From Amycolatopsis sp. NBC_00345 (GTDB lineage Bacteria; Actinomycetota; Actinomycetes; Mycobacteriales; Pseudonocardiaceae), in the NCBI RefSeq assembly GCF_036116635.1, contig NZ_CP107995.1, positions 3,906,001 to 3,970,000 on the forward strand: 64,000 nucleotides of DNA, written 5' to 3'. Of the stretch, positions 1 through 7,744 are shown in pieces. Below the pieces are notes generated by a model. That model was not told the DNA's origin. It did not search any database and saw only the letters and a program-made list of their open reading frames with translations. How positions within the stretch are numbered: position 1 is the first letter of the stretch; every line of letters starts with the position of its first letter. Position numbers and translations under genes: made by a program.

Positions 1-66
1 TGCGAGGTTTCGGATGCACCCGTTCGAGTGATGTATCGAACTGGTGTTCGAGGTATTGTCGTCTGC

Positions 67-1302
67 ATGGGGATACCAGACCAGGTGCCGGAGTGGCGCC
101 TTTCCGAGGAAGAACTGACCGCTGAACTTCTCACCACAGAGCGGGAATTGTGCCGCGTGTATGCGCGGATGCTGTCGTTGGTTGGCGAGGTGGATCAGCG
201 TGGTGTGGCTGCGGGTAAGGGTTTTCGCAGTACTCAGGTGATGTTGGTGCGGTCGTTGCGGGTTTCGCCGAAGGAAGCCAACGCGCGAGTCACCCAAGCG
301 ACCGCGGTCCTGCCGGTGATGCGGAACGCCCTAGCCACTGGCGACATCAACCGCGAACATGCCCACGAGATCGCGTACGTCCTCACCCGCGCCCCGGATT
401 CCGTCACCCCAGAGGAGCTGGCAGCCAACGAAATCACTCTGGTCGAGCTGGCCCATGAAGCTCCGCCCACGACTCTGCGCAAGGTAGGCCAGCGAATCCA
501 GGCCTACTGGGACTTCGACAGCGTGGACCCCGACAAGCGGGAACAAGACCTGGCACGACCCCTCCGAGAGTTCCGCTACACCCGGACCCGGGATGGCCGG
601 ATGAAGTACACCGGCGAATTCGATCCTGATACTGCGACCCTCGCCGAGCAGCTCTTCACCGTGCTCGCGAAACCAGACCCTGCCGACTCCTTCGGTAACC
701 CGGACCCGCGTACCCGGGCACAGCGCCAGGGCGACGCTGTCGCCGCGGTGTTCGATCTCGCCGCCCGCGCCCCAGACCTGCCCGTGAAAGCCGGTGAACG
801 AGCCGTTGCCACCATCACCATCGAATTGAAGGACTTGGAGCGCCGGGCCGGAACCGTGATGCTCGACGGACATGACCCGATGACCGTCTCCCAGCTGCGT
901 CGTTTGTGCTGTGACGCGAAAGTCCTCCCGGCGGTGCTCAACGGCGCTGGTGAAGTGCTGGACCTGGGCCGCGCCGTCCGGACCGCGACCCCCGCTCAAC
1001 GACGGGCTTTGGCTGTGCGGGACAAGGGATGCACTGCCCCTTGGTGCACGAGAGGCCCGAAATGGACCACGCCACACCACATCGAGTACTGGACCAACCC
1101 TCACGGCGGCCCCGGCGGTCCGACGGACATCGGGAACATGGCGTTGATGTGCGACCGCGACCACCTCCTCGCCCACCACGGTGGCTGGGACATCCGGCTC
1201 CGCAACGGAGTGGTCGAGTGGATCCCGCCTGCGTGGCTGGACCCGCAACGAAGACCCCGCCGCAACACCGCCCACAACCCACCCCACACCCGCGCCGCCT
1301 GA
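67..1302 (+). CDS. DUF222 / HNH endonuclease-domain protein (13E12 repeat family)
   Basis: The N-terminal two thirds is a helical DUF222-like region. The C-terminal part, from about residue 325, carries an HNH signature: a CTAPWC pair, TPHHIEYW, a downstream Asn (IGNMALMC) and a final DRDHLLAHH, with Cys and His residues able to bind zinc. Proteins of this 13E12 type occur in many paralogous copies in actinobacteria and are often treated as mobile or selfish; their function is unproven. Candidate starts are GTG 28, ATG 31 and ATG 67, none with a strong ribosome binding site; I chose ATG 67 because the preceding residues do not look family-like. A transposase remnant follows, which fits a mobile-DNA setting. 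Confidence 0.8.
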   Translation: MGIPDQVPEWRLSEEELTAELLTTERELCRVYARMLSLVGEVDQRGVAAGKGFRSTQVMLVRSLRVSPKEANARVTQATAVLPVMRNALATGDINREHAHEIAYVLTRAPDSVTPEELAANEITLVELAHEAPPTTLRKVGQRIQAYWDFDSVDPDKREQDLARPLREFRYTRTRDGRMKYTGEFDPDTATLAEQLFTVLAKPDPADSFGNPDPRTRAQRQGDAVAAVFDLAARAPDLPVKAGERAVATITIELKDLERRAGTVMLDGHDPMTVSQLRRLCCDAKVLPAVLNGAGEVLDLGRAVRTATPAQRRALAVRDKGCTAPWCTRGPKWTTPHHIEYWTNPHGGPGGPTDIGNMALMCDRDHLLAHHGGWDIRLRNGVVEWIPPAWLDPQRRPRRNTAHNPPHTRAA

Positions 1303-1334
1303 CCAGGCGGGCCACGTAAGCAGAGGGACTGTGA

Positions 1335-1500
1335 CGCGAATGGTATTTCCGGCAGCGGTTGTCAGCAGGCACCGGATACCGGCGCCTGACTCTGCGCTAC
1401 GAACGCAAAGCCGAGCACTTCCTCGCCTTCCTCATCGTCGGAGCCCCCTCACCTGCTACAAGAACTCCGCAAACACACCACGTGAGACAAGGCGGTTAAG
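1335..1500 (+). pseudogene. Remnant of an IS5-like transposase C-terminus
   Basis: Reading the plus strand from about 1335 gives an open stretch with GYRRLTLRYERKAEHF followed by LAFLIVGA. After a one-base shift near 1443 it continues as LTCYKNSANTPRE and then stops. The pattern of arginine-rich YRRL, RYERKAEHFLAF and a final LTCYK is the usual C-terminal end of IS5-family DDE transposases. Only the last 50 or so residues remain, with a frameshift and no catalytic domain, so this is a decayed insertion. It lies between the HNH gene and the end of the polyketide operon and may mark the locus boundary. Family assignment is by eye. Confidence 0.5.
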
Positions 1501-1516
1501 GAGGCCTTCACGGACT

Positions 1517-2716
1517 TCAGGGAGCGGCGAGAGCCTCAAGATGGTCGGCGGCCAGCTCGGCGCCCCCGGCCGTGCGGAAGGACTCGGCGATTCCCCGCGC
1601 CGCGGCGCGGTATCGCGGACGGCCGAGCACCGCCGTCACCGCCGCCATGATGTCCGTGGCCCCGGCCCGGTCGAACCGGAGCCGGAGCCCCGCCCCCGCG
1701 GCCACCACCTGGTCGGCCAGGATCGACTGGTCGTCGCGGATCGGGGCGACGACCAGGGGCAGCCCGGCCGCCAGCGTTTCGCACACGGTGTTGTGGCCGC
1801 CGTGGCAGACCACCGCGGCCGCCTTCCCCAGTACCGCGGTCTGCGGAATCCGTTCCAGTGCAAGGATTCCTTCGGCTCCGATGGCACCACTCGGATCCAC
1901 CACCAGCCCTTGGACCGCGGGCAGTGCCGACAGCGCCTCCGCGCTTTCGAGCAGGAACCGTCGCCCCGCCGGCGCGTTCGCCGTGCCGAGGGTCACCACC
2001 ACCAGCGGGCGCCCGTCCAGCTGTTCCCAGGGGAACGGCAACTCCGGCGCCGTGGCCGGGACCGGGCCGACGTAACGCACGGCCGTGCCCGCCTTCGCCG
2101 CCGGCTGTCCCGCCAGCGCCCGTGTCGTGAACGCCAGCACCAACTGCGGCGAGAACCGCAGGTCCCCGATCTCGACGCCGTGGCGTTTACGCAGACGTGT
2201 CTGCAGCCCGTCGGCCCAGCTCCCGATCTTCGGCATCACCGCGAGTGGGTCGCCGAGTTCGGCCGAGGTGGACGCCGAAGTCGCCCACGGCAGCCCGGCC
2301 CGGGCCGCCACCAGCGCACCCGCGAACGCCTGCTGGTCCGCCACCACCACGTCCGGACCGAACTCCGAGACGGCGGCGGCGACCCCCGGCACCATGGCGT
2401 CGGCCAGCGGCACCAGGTACTCCTCCCACAGGTGCTTGAGAGCCGCGAACCCACGCAACCCGGCCGGCCTCCGCTCCACCGCGAACGGCGCCGAATCCCC
2501 CGCCGACAGCACCGGCAGCACTGGCAGCGGCGGCAGCACCGGCGCGCCGGCCGCCACCGGCACCCCGGTCAACGCCGGCACCCCGGTCAACGCCGACAAC
2601 TCCGGCTCCGGCCCGCACCACGCCACCGTGTGCCCTCGACCCACCAACGCGGCAGCGACCCCGCGCAGCGGCGCGACGTGCCCGGCGAGCGGGGGCACGA
2701 CCAGCAGGAACCTCAT
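1517..2716 (-). CDS. GT-B (GT1-like) glycosyltransferase
   Basis: A 399-residue glycosyltransferase of the macrolide/glycolipid type. The N-terminus MRFLLVVPPLAGHVAPL is the acceptor-side Rossmann fold. The C-terminal donor-binding half carries VVCHGGHNTVCETLAAG, then GLPLVVAPIRDDQ, which is the nucleotide-sugar signature of GT1 enzymes. It is the last gene of the five-gene polyketide operon and its ATG overlaps the hydrolase stop by four bases (ATGA), so it is probably translationally coupled. The natural inference is that it glycosylates the lipid or polyketide made by the upstream synthase, giving a glycolipid or glycoside. The sugar donor cannot be told from the sequence. Confidence 0.88.
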   Translation of the reverse strand: MRFLLVVPPLAGHVAPLRGVAAALVGRGHTVAWCGPEPELSALTGVPALTGVPVAAGAPVLPPLPVLPVLSAGDSAPFAVERRPAGLRGFAALKHLWEEYLVPLADAMVPGVAAAVSEFGPDVVVADQQAFAGALVAARAGLPWATSASTSAELGDPLAVMPKIGSWADGLQTRLRKRHGVEIGDLRFSPQLVLAFTTRALAGQPAAKAGTAVRYVGPVPATAPELPFPWEQLDGRPLVVVTLGTANAPAGRRFLLESAEALSALPAVQGLVVDPSGAIGAEGILALERIPQTAVLGKAAAVVCHGGHNTVCETLAAGLPLVVAPIRDDQSILADQVVAAGAGLRLRFDRAGATDIMAAVTAVLGRPRYRAAARGIAESFRTAGGAELAADHLEALAAP

Positions 2717-3480
2717 GCCGCGTGCCGGGCGATCCAGGTCAGCACCAGCTCCCGGACCGCGCGGTGCCGCTCCACGAGCACGGAGTGCCCCTGCCCCTCG
2801 AACACGTGCAGCTCCCCTCGGGGCAGCACCGACGTGAGCGCCTCCAGGTCGTCGGCCTGGTAGCCGTGGCTGCCGAGGATCGAGAGCACCGGGCACTCGA
2901 TCGCGGCCACCTGTTCCGCGGTCAGCAACGGGCCGAGCGGCACCTCCTCGGCCATGGTGGTCGCCATCATCCGCTCGGCCGCCATCCGCGCGAGCCGCCG
3001 GTGGTGGGCGCCGAAGTTCGCCTCGATCCAGGCGAAGCTCTCCTCCCGCCGCAGGAAGTCCACTGTGTACCCGAGGATGCTGCCCATCTTCTCCGCCCAG
3101 CCCTCGGTGGCGGGCTCCGACTCGATGCACACGATGCTGCGCACGAGCTCCGGGTTCGCCGCGGCGAAGCTGTAGGCCAGCGTGCCGCCGAAGCTGTTGC
3201 CCACCAGGTGCACCGGCCGCTCGATCCGCAGCTCGCTCAGCAGGCCGCCGAGGTCGGCCACGAAGTCGGACAGCCGGTAGCCGGTCGCCGGGCGCTCGGT
3301 CCGGCCGTGCCCGCGCAGGTCGTAGCTGATCACGTCGATGCCCGCGGCCGCGATCGGCGGCGCCAGGGTCAGGTGGAAGCTCGCCAGGCTGTCGGTGCCC
3401 ATCCCGTGCAGGAACACCACGGTCTCGGTGCCGCCCGCGGTGAGCAGCTGCACGTTGGTGCGCAGCCCGTTGACCGTCAT
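2713..3480 (-). CDS. Alpha/beta hydrolase, probable off-loading thioesterase or lipid hydrolase
   Basis: A 255-residue alpha/beta-hydrolase. Visible features are the oxyanion HGMG segment (FLHGMGTDS), the nucleophile elbow GNSFGG and the terminal His in GQGHSVLVERH; an acidic residue sits in the expected place after the ILGSHGYQADD strand. It has no signal peptide, so it should be cytoplasmic. It lies between the free ACP and the glycosyltransferase with ATGA overlaps on both sides. Because the two synthase proteins have no thioesterase domain, this enzyme is the best candidate for releasing the acyl chain from the carrier protein, but an editing or esterase role is possible. Confidence 0.85.
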   Translation of the reverse strand: MTVNGLRTNVQLLTAGGTETVVFLHGMGTDSLASFHLTLAPPIAAAGIDVISYDLRGHGRTERPATGYRLSDFVADLGGLLSELRIERPVHLVGNSFGGTLAYSFAAANPELVRSIVCIESEPATEGWAEKMGSILGYTVDFLRREESFAWIEANFGAHHRRLARMAAERMMATTMAEEVPLGPLLTAEQVAAIECPVLSILGSHGYQADDLEALTSVLPRGELHVFEGQGHSVLVERHRAVRELVLTWIARHAA

Positions 3481-3794
3481 CGTGGGCACGGACCACCACT
3501 CCGCTGCGCGACGAACCGGGCCAGGTCGCCCACGGTCAGGCCGATCACCTCGTCGAGTTCCTTCTCCGCCAGGTATTCGGCGAGGTTCACCTCCGGCCCG
3601 AAGTGCTCCGCGAGGATGCCGGCGAAGGTGACCAGGTCGATGCTCTCCAGGCCGAGGTCCTCGTGGAAGGTCGTCTCCGGGGTGATGGCGAAGCCGAGGA
3701 CCCGTGGGTCGCCGGCCAGCTCGCCGAGCAGCCCGGCGACCACCTCGAAAACCGCGGGGGCGACGAAACCGGCGGGTGCGCGGTCGATGGTCAT
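3477..3794 (-). CDS. Discrete acyl carrier protein
   Basis: A 105-residue acidic protein with the carrier-protein signature EDLGLESIDLVTF, in which the Ser of LES is the expected phosphopantetheine attachment site. Spacing before and after fits the four-helix ACP fold, with a slightly long N-terminus. Its ATG overlaps the stop of the KS-AT-DH-PPTase gene and its TGA overlaps the hydrolase ATG, so all are in one operon. It may supply a starter or extender unit, or carry the finished chain to the hydrolase or glycosyltransferase, as a supplement to the ACP domain inside the first synthase protein. The role is inferred from context. Confidence 0.88.
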   Translation of the reverse strand: MTIDRAPAGFVAPAVFEVVAGLLGELAGDPRVLGFAITPETTFHEDLGLESIDLVTFAGILAEHFGPEVNLAEYLAEKELDEVIGLTVGDLARFVAQRSGGPCPR

Positions 3795-6700
3795 GACGTG
3801 CTCCTGTCCTTGACGTGCCAGGCCACGACGTGGCCTGGAATGGCTGCGCCGGGGCCGTCCCGGCGCAGGGTGATCGACGGGCTGCCCTCGGCGCGTTCGA
3901 GGGCGAGCGCGGCCGCGACGTTCCCGTCCCGGGCGAGGGCGACCTCCAGTTCGGGCAGCAGACGGCCGTGCCGGCCCGAGACCGAGCCGTCGTCGTGCAC
4001 GTGGATCTCGGCCGGGAACAGCGGTTCGTCCAGCCGGGAGCGCACCGCGTCCTTGACCGCGATCCGCTCCAGCAGCCACGCCCCGCGGCGGCGCGATTCA
4101 CACGCCGCGAACGCCACGCGCTCCTCGGCGTCGAGGTACATGCCGGCGTAGATGTCGCGGGCCGCCACCGTCGGCCAGCGGTCGGCCACCCAGACCCAGC
4201 CCTCGTCGTGCCGCTGCGACAACAGGTTCCGCTCGGGGAAGGCGTGCACCTGGTGCGCGGGACGGTCACACGGGAACCGCACGTCGGCCCACTTCCCGAT
4301 CCGGGCCAGGACGCGGCCGTCCCGCACCAGCTCGGCGTCCATCTCCACCAGGTCGGCGTCGACGCGCCGGATCCGCACCAGGCAGCCGACCCTGACCCCG
4401 GGCCCGGGTTCCGGGCCGTACCAGGTGATCCGGCCGATCGAACGCGGGAACGCCAGCAGGCCGTCCGCCTGCCCGGCCATCAGCCAGCAGCCGAGCAGCT
4501 GCCCCACGTTGTCGAGCAGGCCGCCGGGCGCCGGCGGCACCACCAGCTCGCCGCGGATGTGCCGCTCCCCCAGCGCGTCGATCCGGGCCAGTCCCTGATA
4601 CGCCGGGCCGTGGAACATCTCCCGCAGCCGGTAGATCTCGGCGGCGGGCAGCGGTGGCGGTTCCTCGGGCCCGGGCGGCGCGGCCGGTGCGGGCGCGGCG
4701 GGGAAGCTCGTGCCCAGCAGGACGCTCGCGCGAGCGTATGGTCCGATGTGGACGGTCACCAGGTCGCCCGTGCGGCTGGTGGTGACCGGGACCCGCTGGG
4801 CCGGCTCGGCGATCAGCCACCGGGAGAAGACGGCGTCACGCACCTCGATCGCCCGGCGGCCCGGGACGGCCCGTTCGGCCGTGCGGCAGGCCAGCTCGAC
4901 CAGCGCCGTCGCGGGCACGACCGGGCGGAAGTCGGACTCGTCGGGCCAGCCGTCCCGCTGGCGGAAGAACCGGTGGTCACGCAGGTGGGGCATGGCCGCG
5001 AGCGAAACGTCCACTGTGGATTTCAAGGGGCCGGCCGCAGCGGCGATCACCTCCGCCGCGGTCTGCCGGGTCTCCTCCAGCAACGCGGTGAACTCGCCCG
5101 CGATCACGGCCGGGACCCCGGCGGGCAGCTGCGGCTCGGTTTTTCCCGCCCGGTCGAGCACACCGCGCGCGGCGTCCCCGAGCCGTAACAGGCCGGGGCC
5201 CGTGTTCAGCCGGATCCGCCGGGGCTCCAGCGCGGCGAAGTCGGGCTCGGCGCCCTCGGCCCACAGGGCGGTCGCGACCCGCCGCAGCTGGTCGAGCCCG
5301 GGCCGGGTCGTCGACGCGGCGGCGGCGACCAGGTGCGGCCGCTCCCCCAGCGTGTCGGTGACGAAGGAGCTGAGCTGCCCCGCCCCGACCTGGACGAAGG
5401 CGCGGAAACCCGCTTCGTACAGCCGTTCCGTCAGCTGGCGGAACCGGACCCGTTCGAGCAGGTGGGCCAGGTACAGCTCGCGCACCCCGTCCGGGTCGGC
5501 CGGGTAGGTCCGCGCCGTCGTGGCCGACCAGACCGGGATCTCCGGCGCTTCCAGCCGGAGGTCGCGCACGAGCCGGGTGAACGGTTCCAGGTGCGCCAGC
5601 AGGAACGGCGAGTGGAACCCGGACCGGAAGGACAGCACCCGGGTGACGATCCCGTCGGCCCGGCAGGACTCGGCGAACCTGGCCACGGTGCGCGGCGGCC
5701 CGCACACGACCGTCTGCCGGGTGGCGTTCTCGTGGGAGATCACCAGTTCCGCCGGGAGCAGGTCGGCGACGCGCCCGGCGGAGCAGCCGAGCACGAGGTA
5801 GTCCACCTCCGGCAGCTCGAACCCGTCCGGCCAGTAGCGGCTCAGCAGCTCGCCGAGCGGCGCGCCGGTGTACATCCCGGCGTCCTGCATCGCGGTCCAC
5901 TCGCCGACGCTGTGCCCGGCCAGCGCGTCGGGCCGGATCGCGATCCGGCGCAGCGCGGCGCCCAGCACCAGGCCGGTCTCGGTCACGCTGGTCGCCCGGT
6001 CGAGCACCGTCCCGTCCGACCACCGGGGCCGGTCCAGCCCGAAGCGGCGCGCCACGTCGTCGCAGCGTGGTTCGGCGGCGTCTTCGAGCCCCGGGTAGAG
6101 GAACACCGTGCGGCCGGCCGGAAGCAGCGGGTCCACACTGCACCAGATGTCACCGATGCCGTGCCACGGCTTTCCGGTCCGCCCGGCCTCGGCCACCACC
6201 CGCCGGGCCATCGCCAGCTTCCGCTCGCTGGGCCCGGCGATGCCGATCCGGCAGCGTCCGGTGCCCGGCTCGTCCCCCGCGCGGTCGAGCCGGGCCAGCA
6301 GCCCGGCCGGTGAGTCCGCGGCCAGCCGCAGCACCCGTTCCGGCTCGTCGACCCGGGCCCGGCGCCGGGCGGCCTGGTCGGCGCCGGCCAGGACGACGTG
6401 GGCGTTGACCCCGCCGAAGCCGAACGCGTTGACCGCCGCCACTCGAGGCAGTCCCACCCACGGCCGGGCCTCGGCCAGCACCTCGAAGCGGGTGTCTTCC
6501 AGCAACGGGTGCGGCTCGTCGCAGTTCAGGGTGGGCGGCAGGACTCCGTGGTACAGCGCCAAAGCCGCCTTGACGAGCCCCGCGGCCCCGGCCGTCGGCA
6601 TGGTGTGCCCGATCATGGACTTGACCGAGCCGAGCACCGCCCGCGGCCCGTCGGCCGGGCCGAACATCTCGGCCAGCGTCGTCAGCTCCACCGCGTCCCC

Positions 6701-7744
6701 GGCCGGCGTGCCCGTGCCGTGGGCCTCCAGCAAGCCGATCTCCGACGGGTCCGCGCCGCGCCAGGCCTGCCGCAGCGCCCGGACCTGGCCCGCGGTCGCG
6801 GGGCTGAGCAGCCCGGCGACCCGGCCGTCGCTCGACGTGCCGCTGCCGCGGACGACCGCGTACACCCGGTCCCCGTCGCGGCGGGCGTCCTCGAGCCGTT
6901 TCAGCACCACGATCGCGGTGCCCTCCCCGATCAGCATCCCGTCGGCATGCCGGGAGAACGGGCTGATCCGCTGGCTCGGCGACAACGCGCCGAGCTGGGT
7001 GAACAGCGACCACAGCGTGTCGTCGTGGGTGTGGTGGACGCCGCCGGCGAGCACCACGTCGCAGCGGTCGCGCACCAGCTCGCCGATCGCGTGGTCCACC
7101 GCCACCAGCGACGAAGCGCACGCCGCGTCCACGGTGTAAGCCGGGCCGCCGAGGTCCAGCCGGTTCGCCACCCGGGAGGCGGCCAGGTTGGGCACCAGCC
7201 CCGCCGCGGCCTCGGGCCGGAACTTCCCGAGTGGTTCGAGCAGGGCGGCCCGCACCTGCTCCATCAGCTCCGGGCCGGCCGAGGGGGCCAGGCCCGCGAG
7301 CACGCCGGTGATCTCGCGGACGGTGCGCACCCGCTGGTCGAACGCGCGCAGGCCGGGCGAAAGGTACCCGCCCCGCCCGAGCACGACGCCGACCCGCGCC
7401 CGGTCCCCGAGCCGTCCCGGCCCGCCGAGGTCGTCGATCGCGGCGGCGGCCACGGCGAGCGCGGCGATCTGGTCGGGCTCGGTGTTCGGCACGGCCGCGG
7501 GCAGCACGCCGAGTTCCGCGGGGTCGAACTCCAGGCTGTCGGTGACGAAGCCGCCCCGCAGACCGTGGGTCCGGTCGGGCGCGGCCCCGTCGCGGCCGTG
7601 GAAACCGGGGTCACGGCGGTCGGCCGGGATCTCGGTGATCGCGTCGGCGCCCGTCTCGACGTTGCGCCAGAACTGGTCGATCGTGGCGGCACCGGGCAGC
7701 AGCACCCCCATGCCGACGATCGCGACGCCCGGCGGATTCACCAC
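3791..7744 (-). CDS. Iterative polyketide / PUFA-like synthase subunit: KS-AT-DH-PPTase
   Basis: About 1317 residues. The ketosynthase opens the protein (VAIVGMGVLLPGAATIDQFW) with active-site Cys near residue 211 (DAACASS), HGTGT near 344 and GHTMPT near 381. An acyltransferase follows from about 548, with the GHSVGEW nucleophile near 611; its usual PGQGSQ is replaced by PGLEDA. A hot-dog dehydratase-like domain starts near 918 (MPHLRDHRFF). The C-terminus resembles a phosphopantetheinyl transferase, with RRRGAWLLERIAVKDAVR near 1220. The GTG start at 7744 (or the next GTG at 7741) overlaps the end of the upstream synthase gene; longer upstream reading in this frame is spurious. KS-AT-DH-PPTase modules are known from heterocyst-glycolipid and enediyne-like synthases. 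A fused PPTase could load the ACPs of the operon. Confidence 0.88.
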   Translation of the reverse strand: MVNPPGVAIVGMGVLLPGAATIDQFWRNVETGADAITEIPADRRDPGFHGRDGAAPDRTHGLRGGFVTDSLEFDPAELGVLPAAVPNTEPDQIAALAVAAAAIDDLGGPGRLGDRARVGVVLGRGGYLSPGLRAFDQRVRTVREITGVLAGLAPSAGPELMEQVRAALLEPLGKFRPEAAAGLVPNLAASRVANRLDLGGPAYTVDAACASSLVAVDHAIGELVRDRCDVVLAGGVHHTHDDTLWSLFTQLGALSPSQRISPFSRHADGMLIGEGTAIVVLKRLEDARRDGDRVYAVVRGSGTSSDGRVAGLLSPATAGQVRALRQAWRGADPSEIGLLEAHGTGTPAGDAVELTTLAEMFGPADGPRAVLGSVKSMIGHTMPTAGAAGLVKAALALYHGVLPPTLNCDEPHPLLEDTRFEVLAEARPWVGLPRVAAVNAFGFGGVNAHVVLAGADQAARRRARVDEPERVLRLAADSPAGLLARLDRAGDEPGTGRCRIGIAGPSERKLAMARRVVAEAGRTGKPWHGIGDIWCSVDPLLPAGRTVFLYPGLEDAAEPRCDDVARRFGLDRPRWSDGTVLDRATSVTETGLVLGAALRRIAIRPDALAGHSVGEWTAMQDAGMYTGAPLGELLSRYWPDGFELPEVDYLVLGCSAGRVADLLPAELVISHENATRQTVVCGPPRTVARFAESCRADGIVTRVLSFRSGFHSPFLLAHLEPFTRLVRDLRLEAPEIPVWSATTARTYPADPDGVRELYLAHLLERVRFRQLTERLYEAGFRAFVQVGAGQLSSFVTDTLGERPHLVAAAASTTRPGLDQLRRVATALWAEGAEPDFAALEPRRIRLNTGPGLLRLGDAARGVLDRAGKTEPQLPAGVPAVIAGEFTALLEETRQTAAEVIAAAAGPLKSTVDVSLAAMPHLRDHRFFRQRDGWPDESDFRPVVPATALVELACRTAERAVPGRRAIEVRDAVFSRWLIAEPAQRVPVTTSRTGDLVTVHIGPYARASVLLGTSFPAAPAPAAPPGPEEPPPLPAAEIYRLREMFHGPAYQGLARIDALGERHIRGELVVPPAPGGLLDNVGQLLGCWLMAGQADGLLAFPRSIGRITWYGPEPGPGVRVGCLVRIRRVDADLVEMDAELVRDGRVLARIGKWADVRFPCDRPAHQVHAFPERNLLSQRHDEGWVWVADRWPTVAARDIYAGMYLDAEERVAFAACESRRRGAWLLERIAVKDAVRSRLDEPLFPAEIHVHDDGSVSGRHGRLLPELEVALARDGNVAAALALERAEGSPSITLRRDGPGAAIPGHVVAWHVKDRSTS

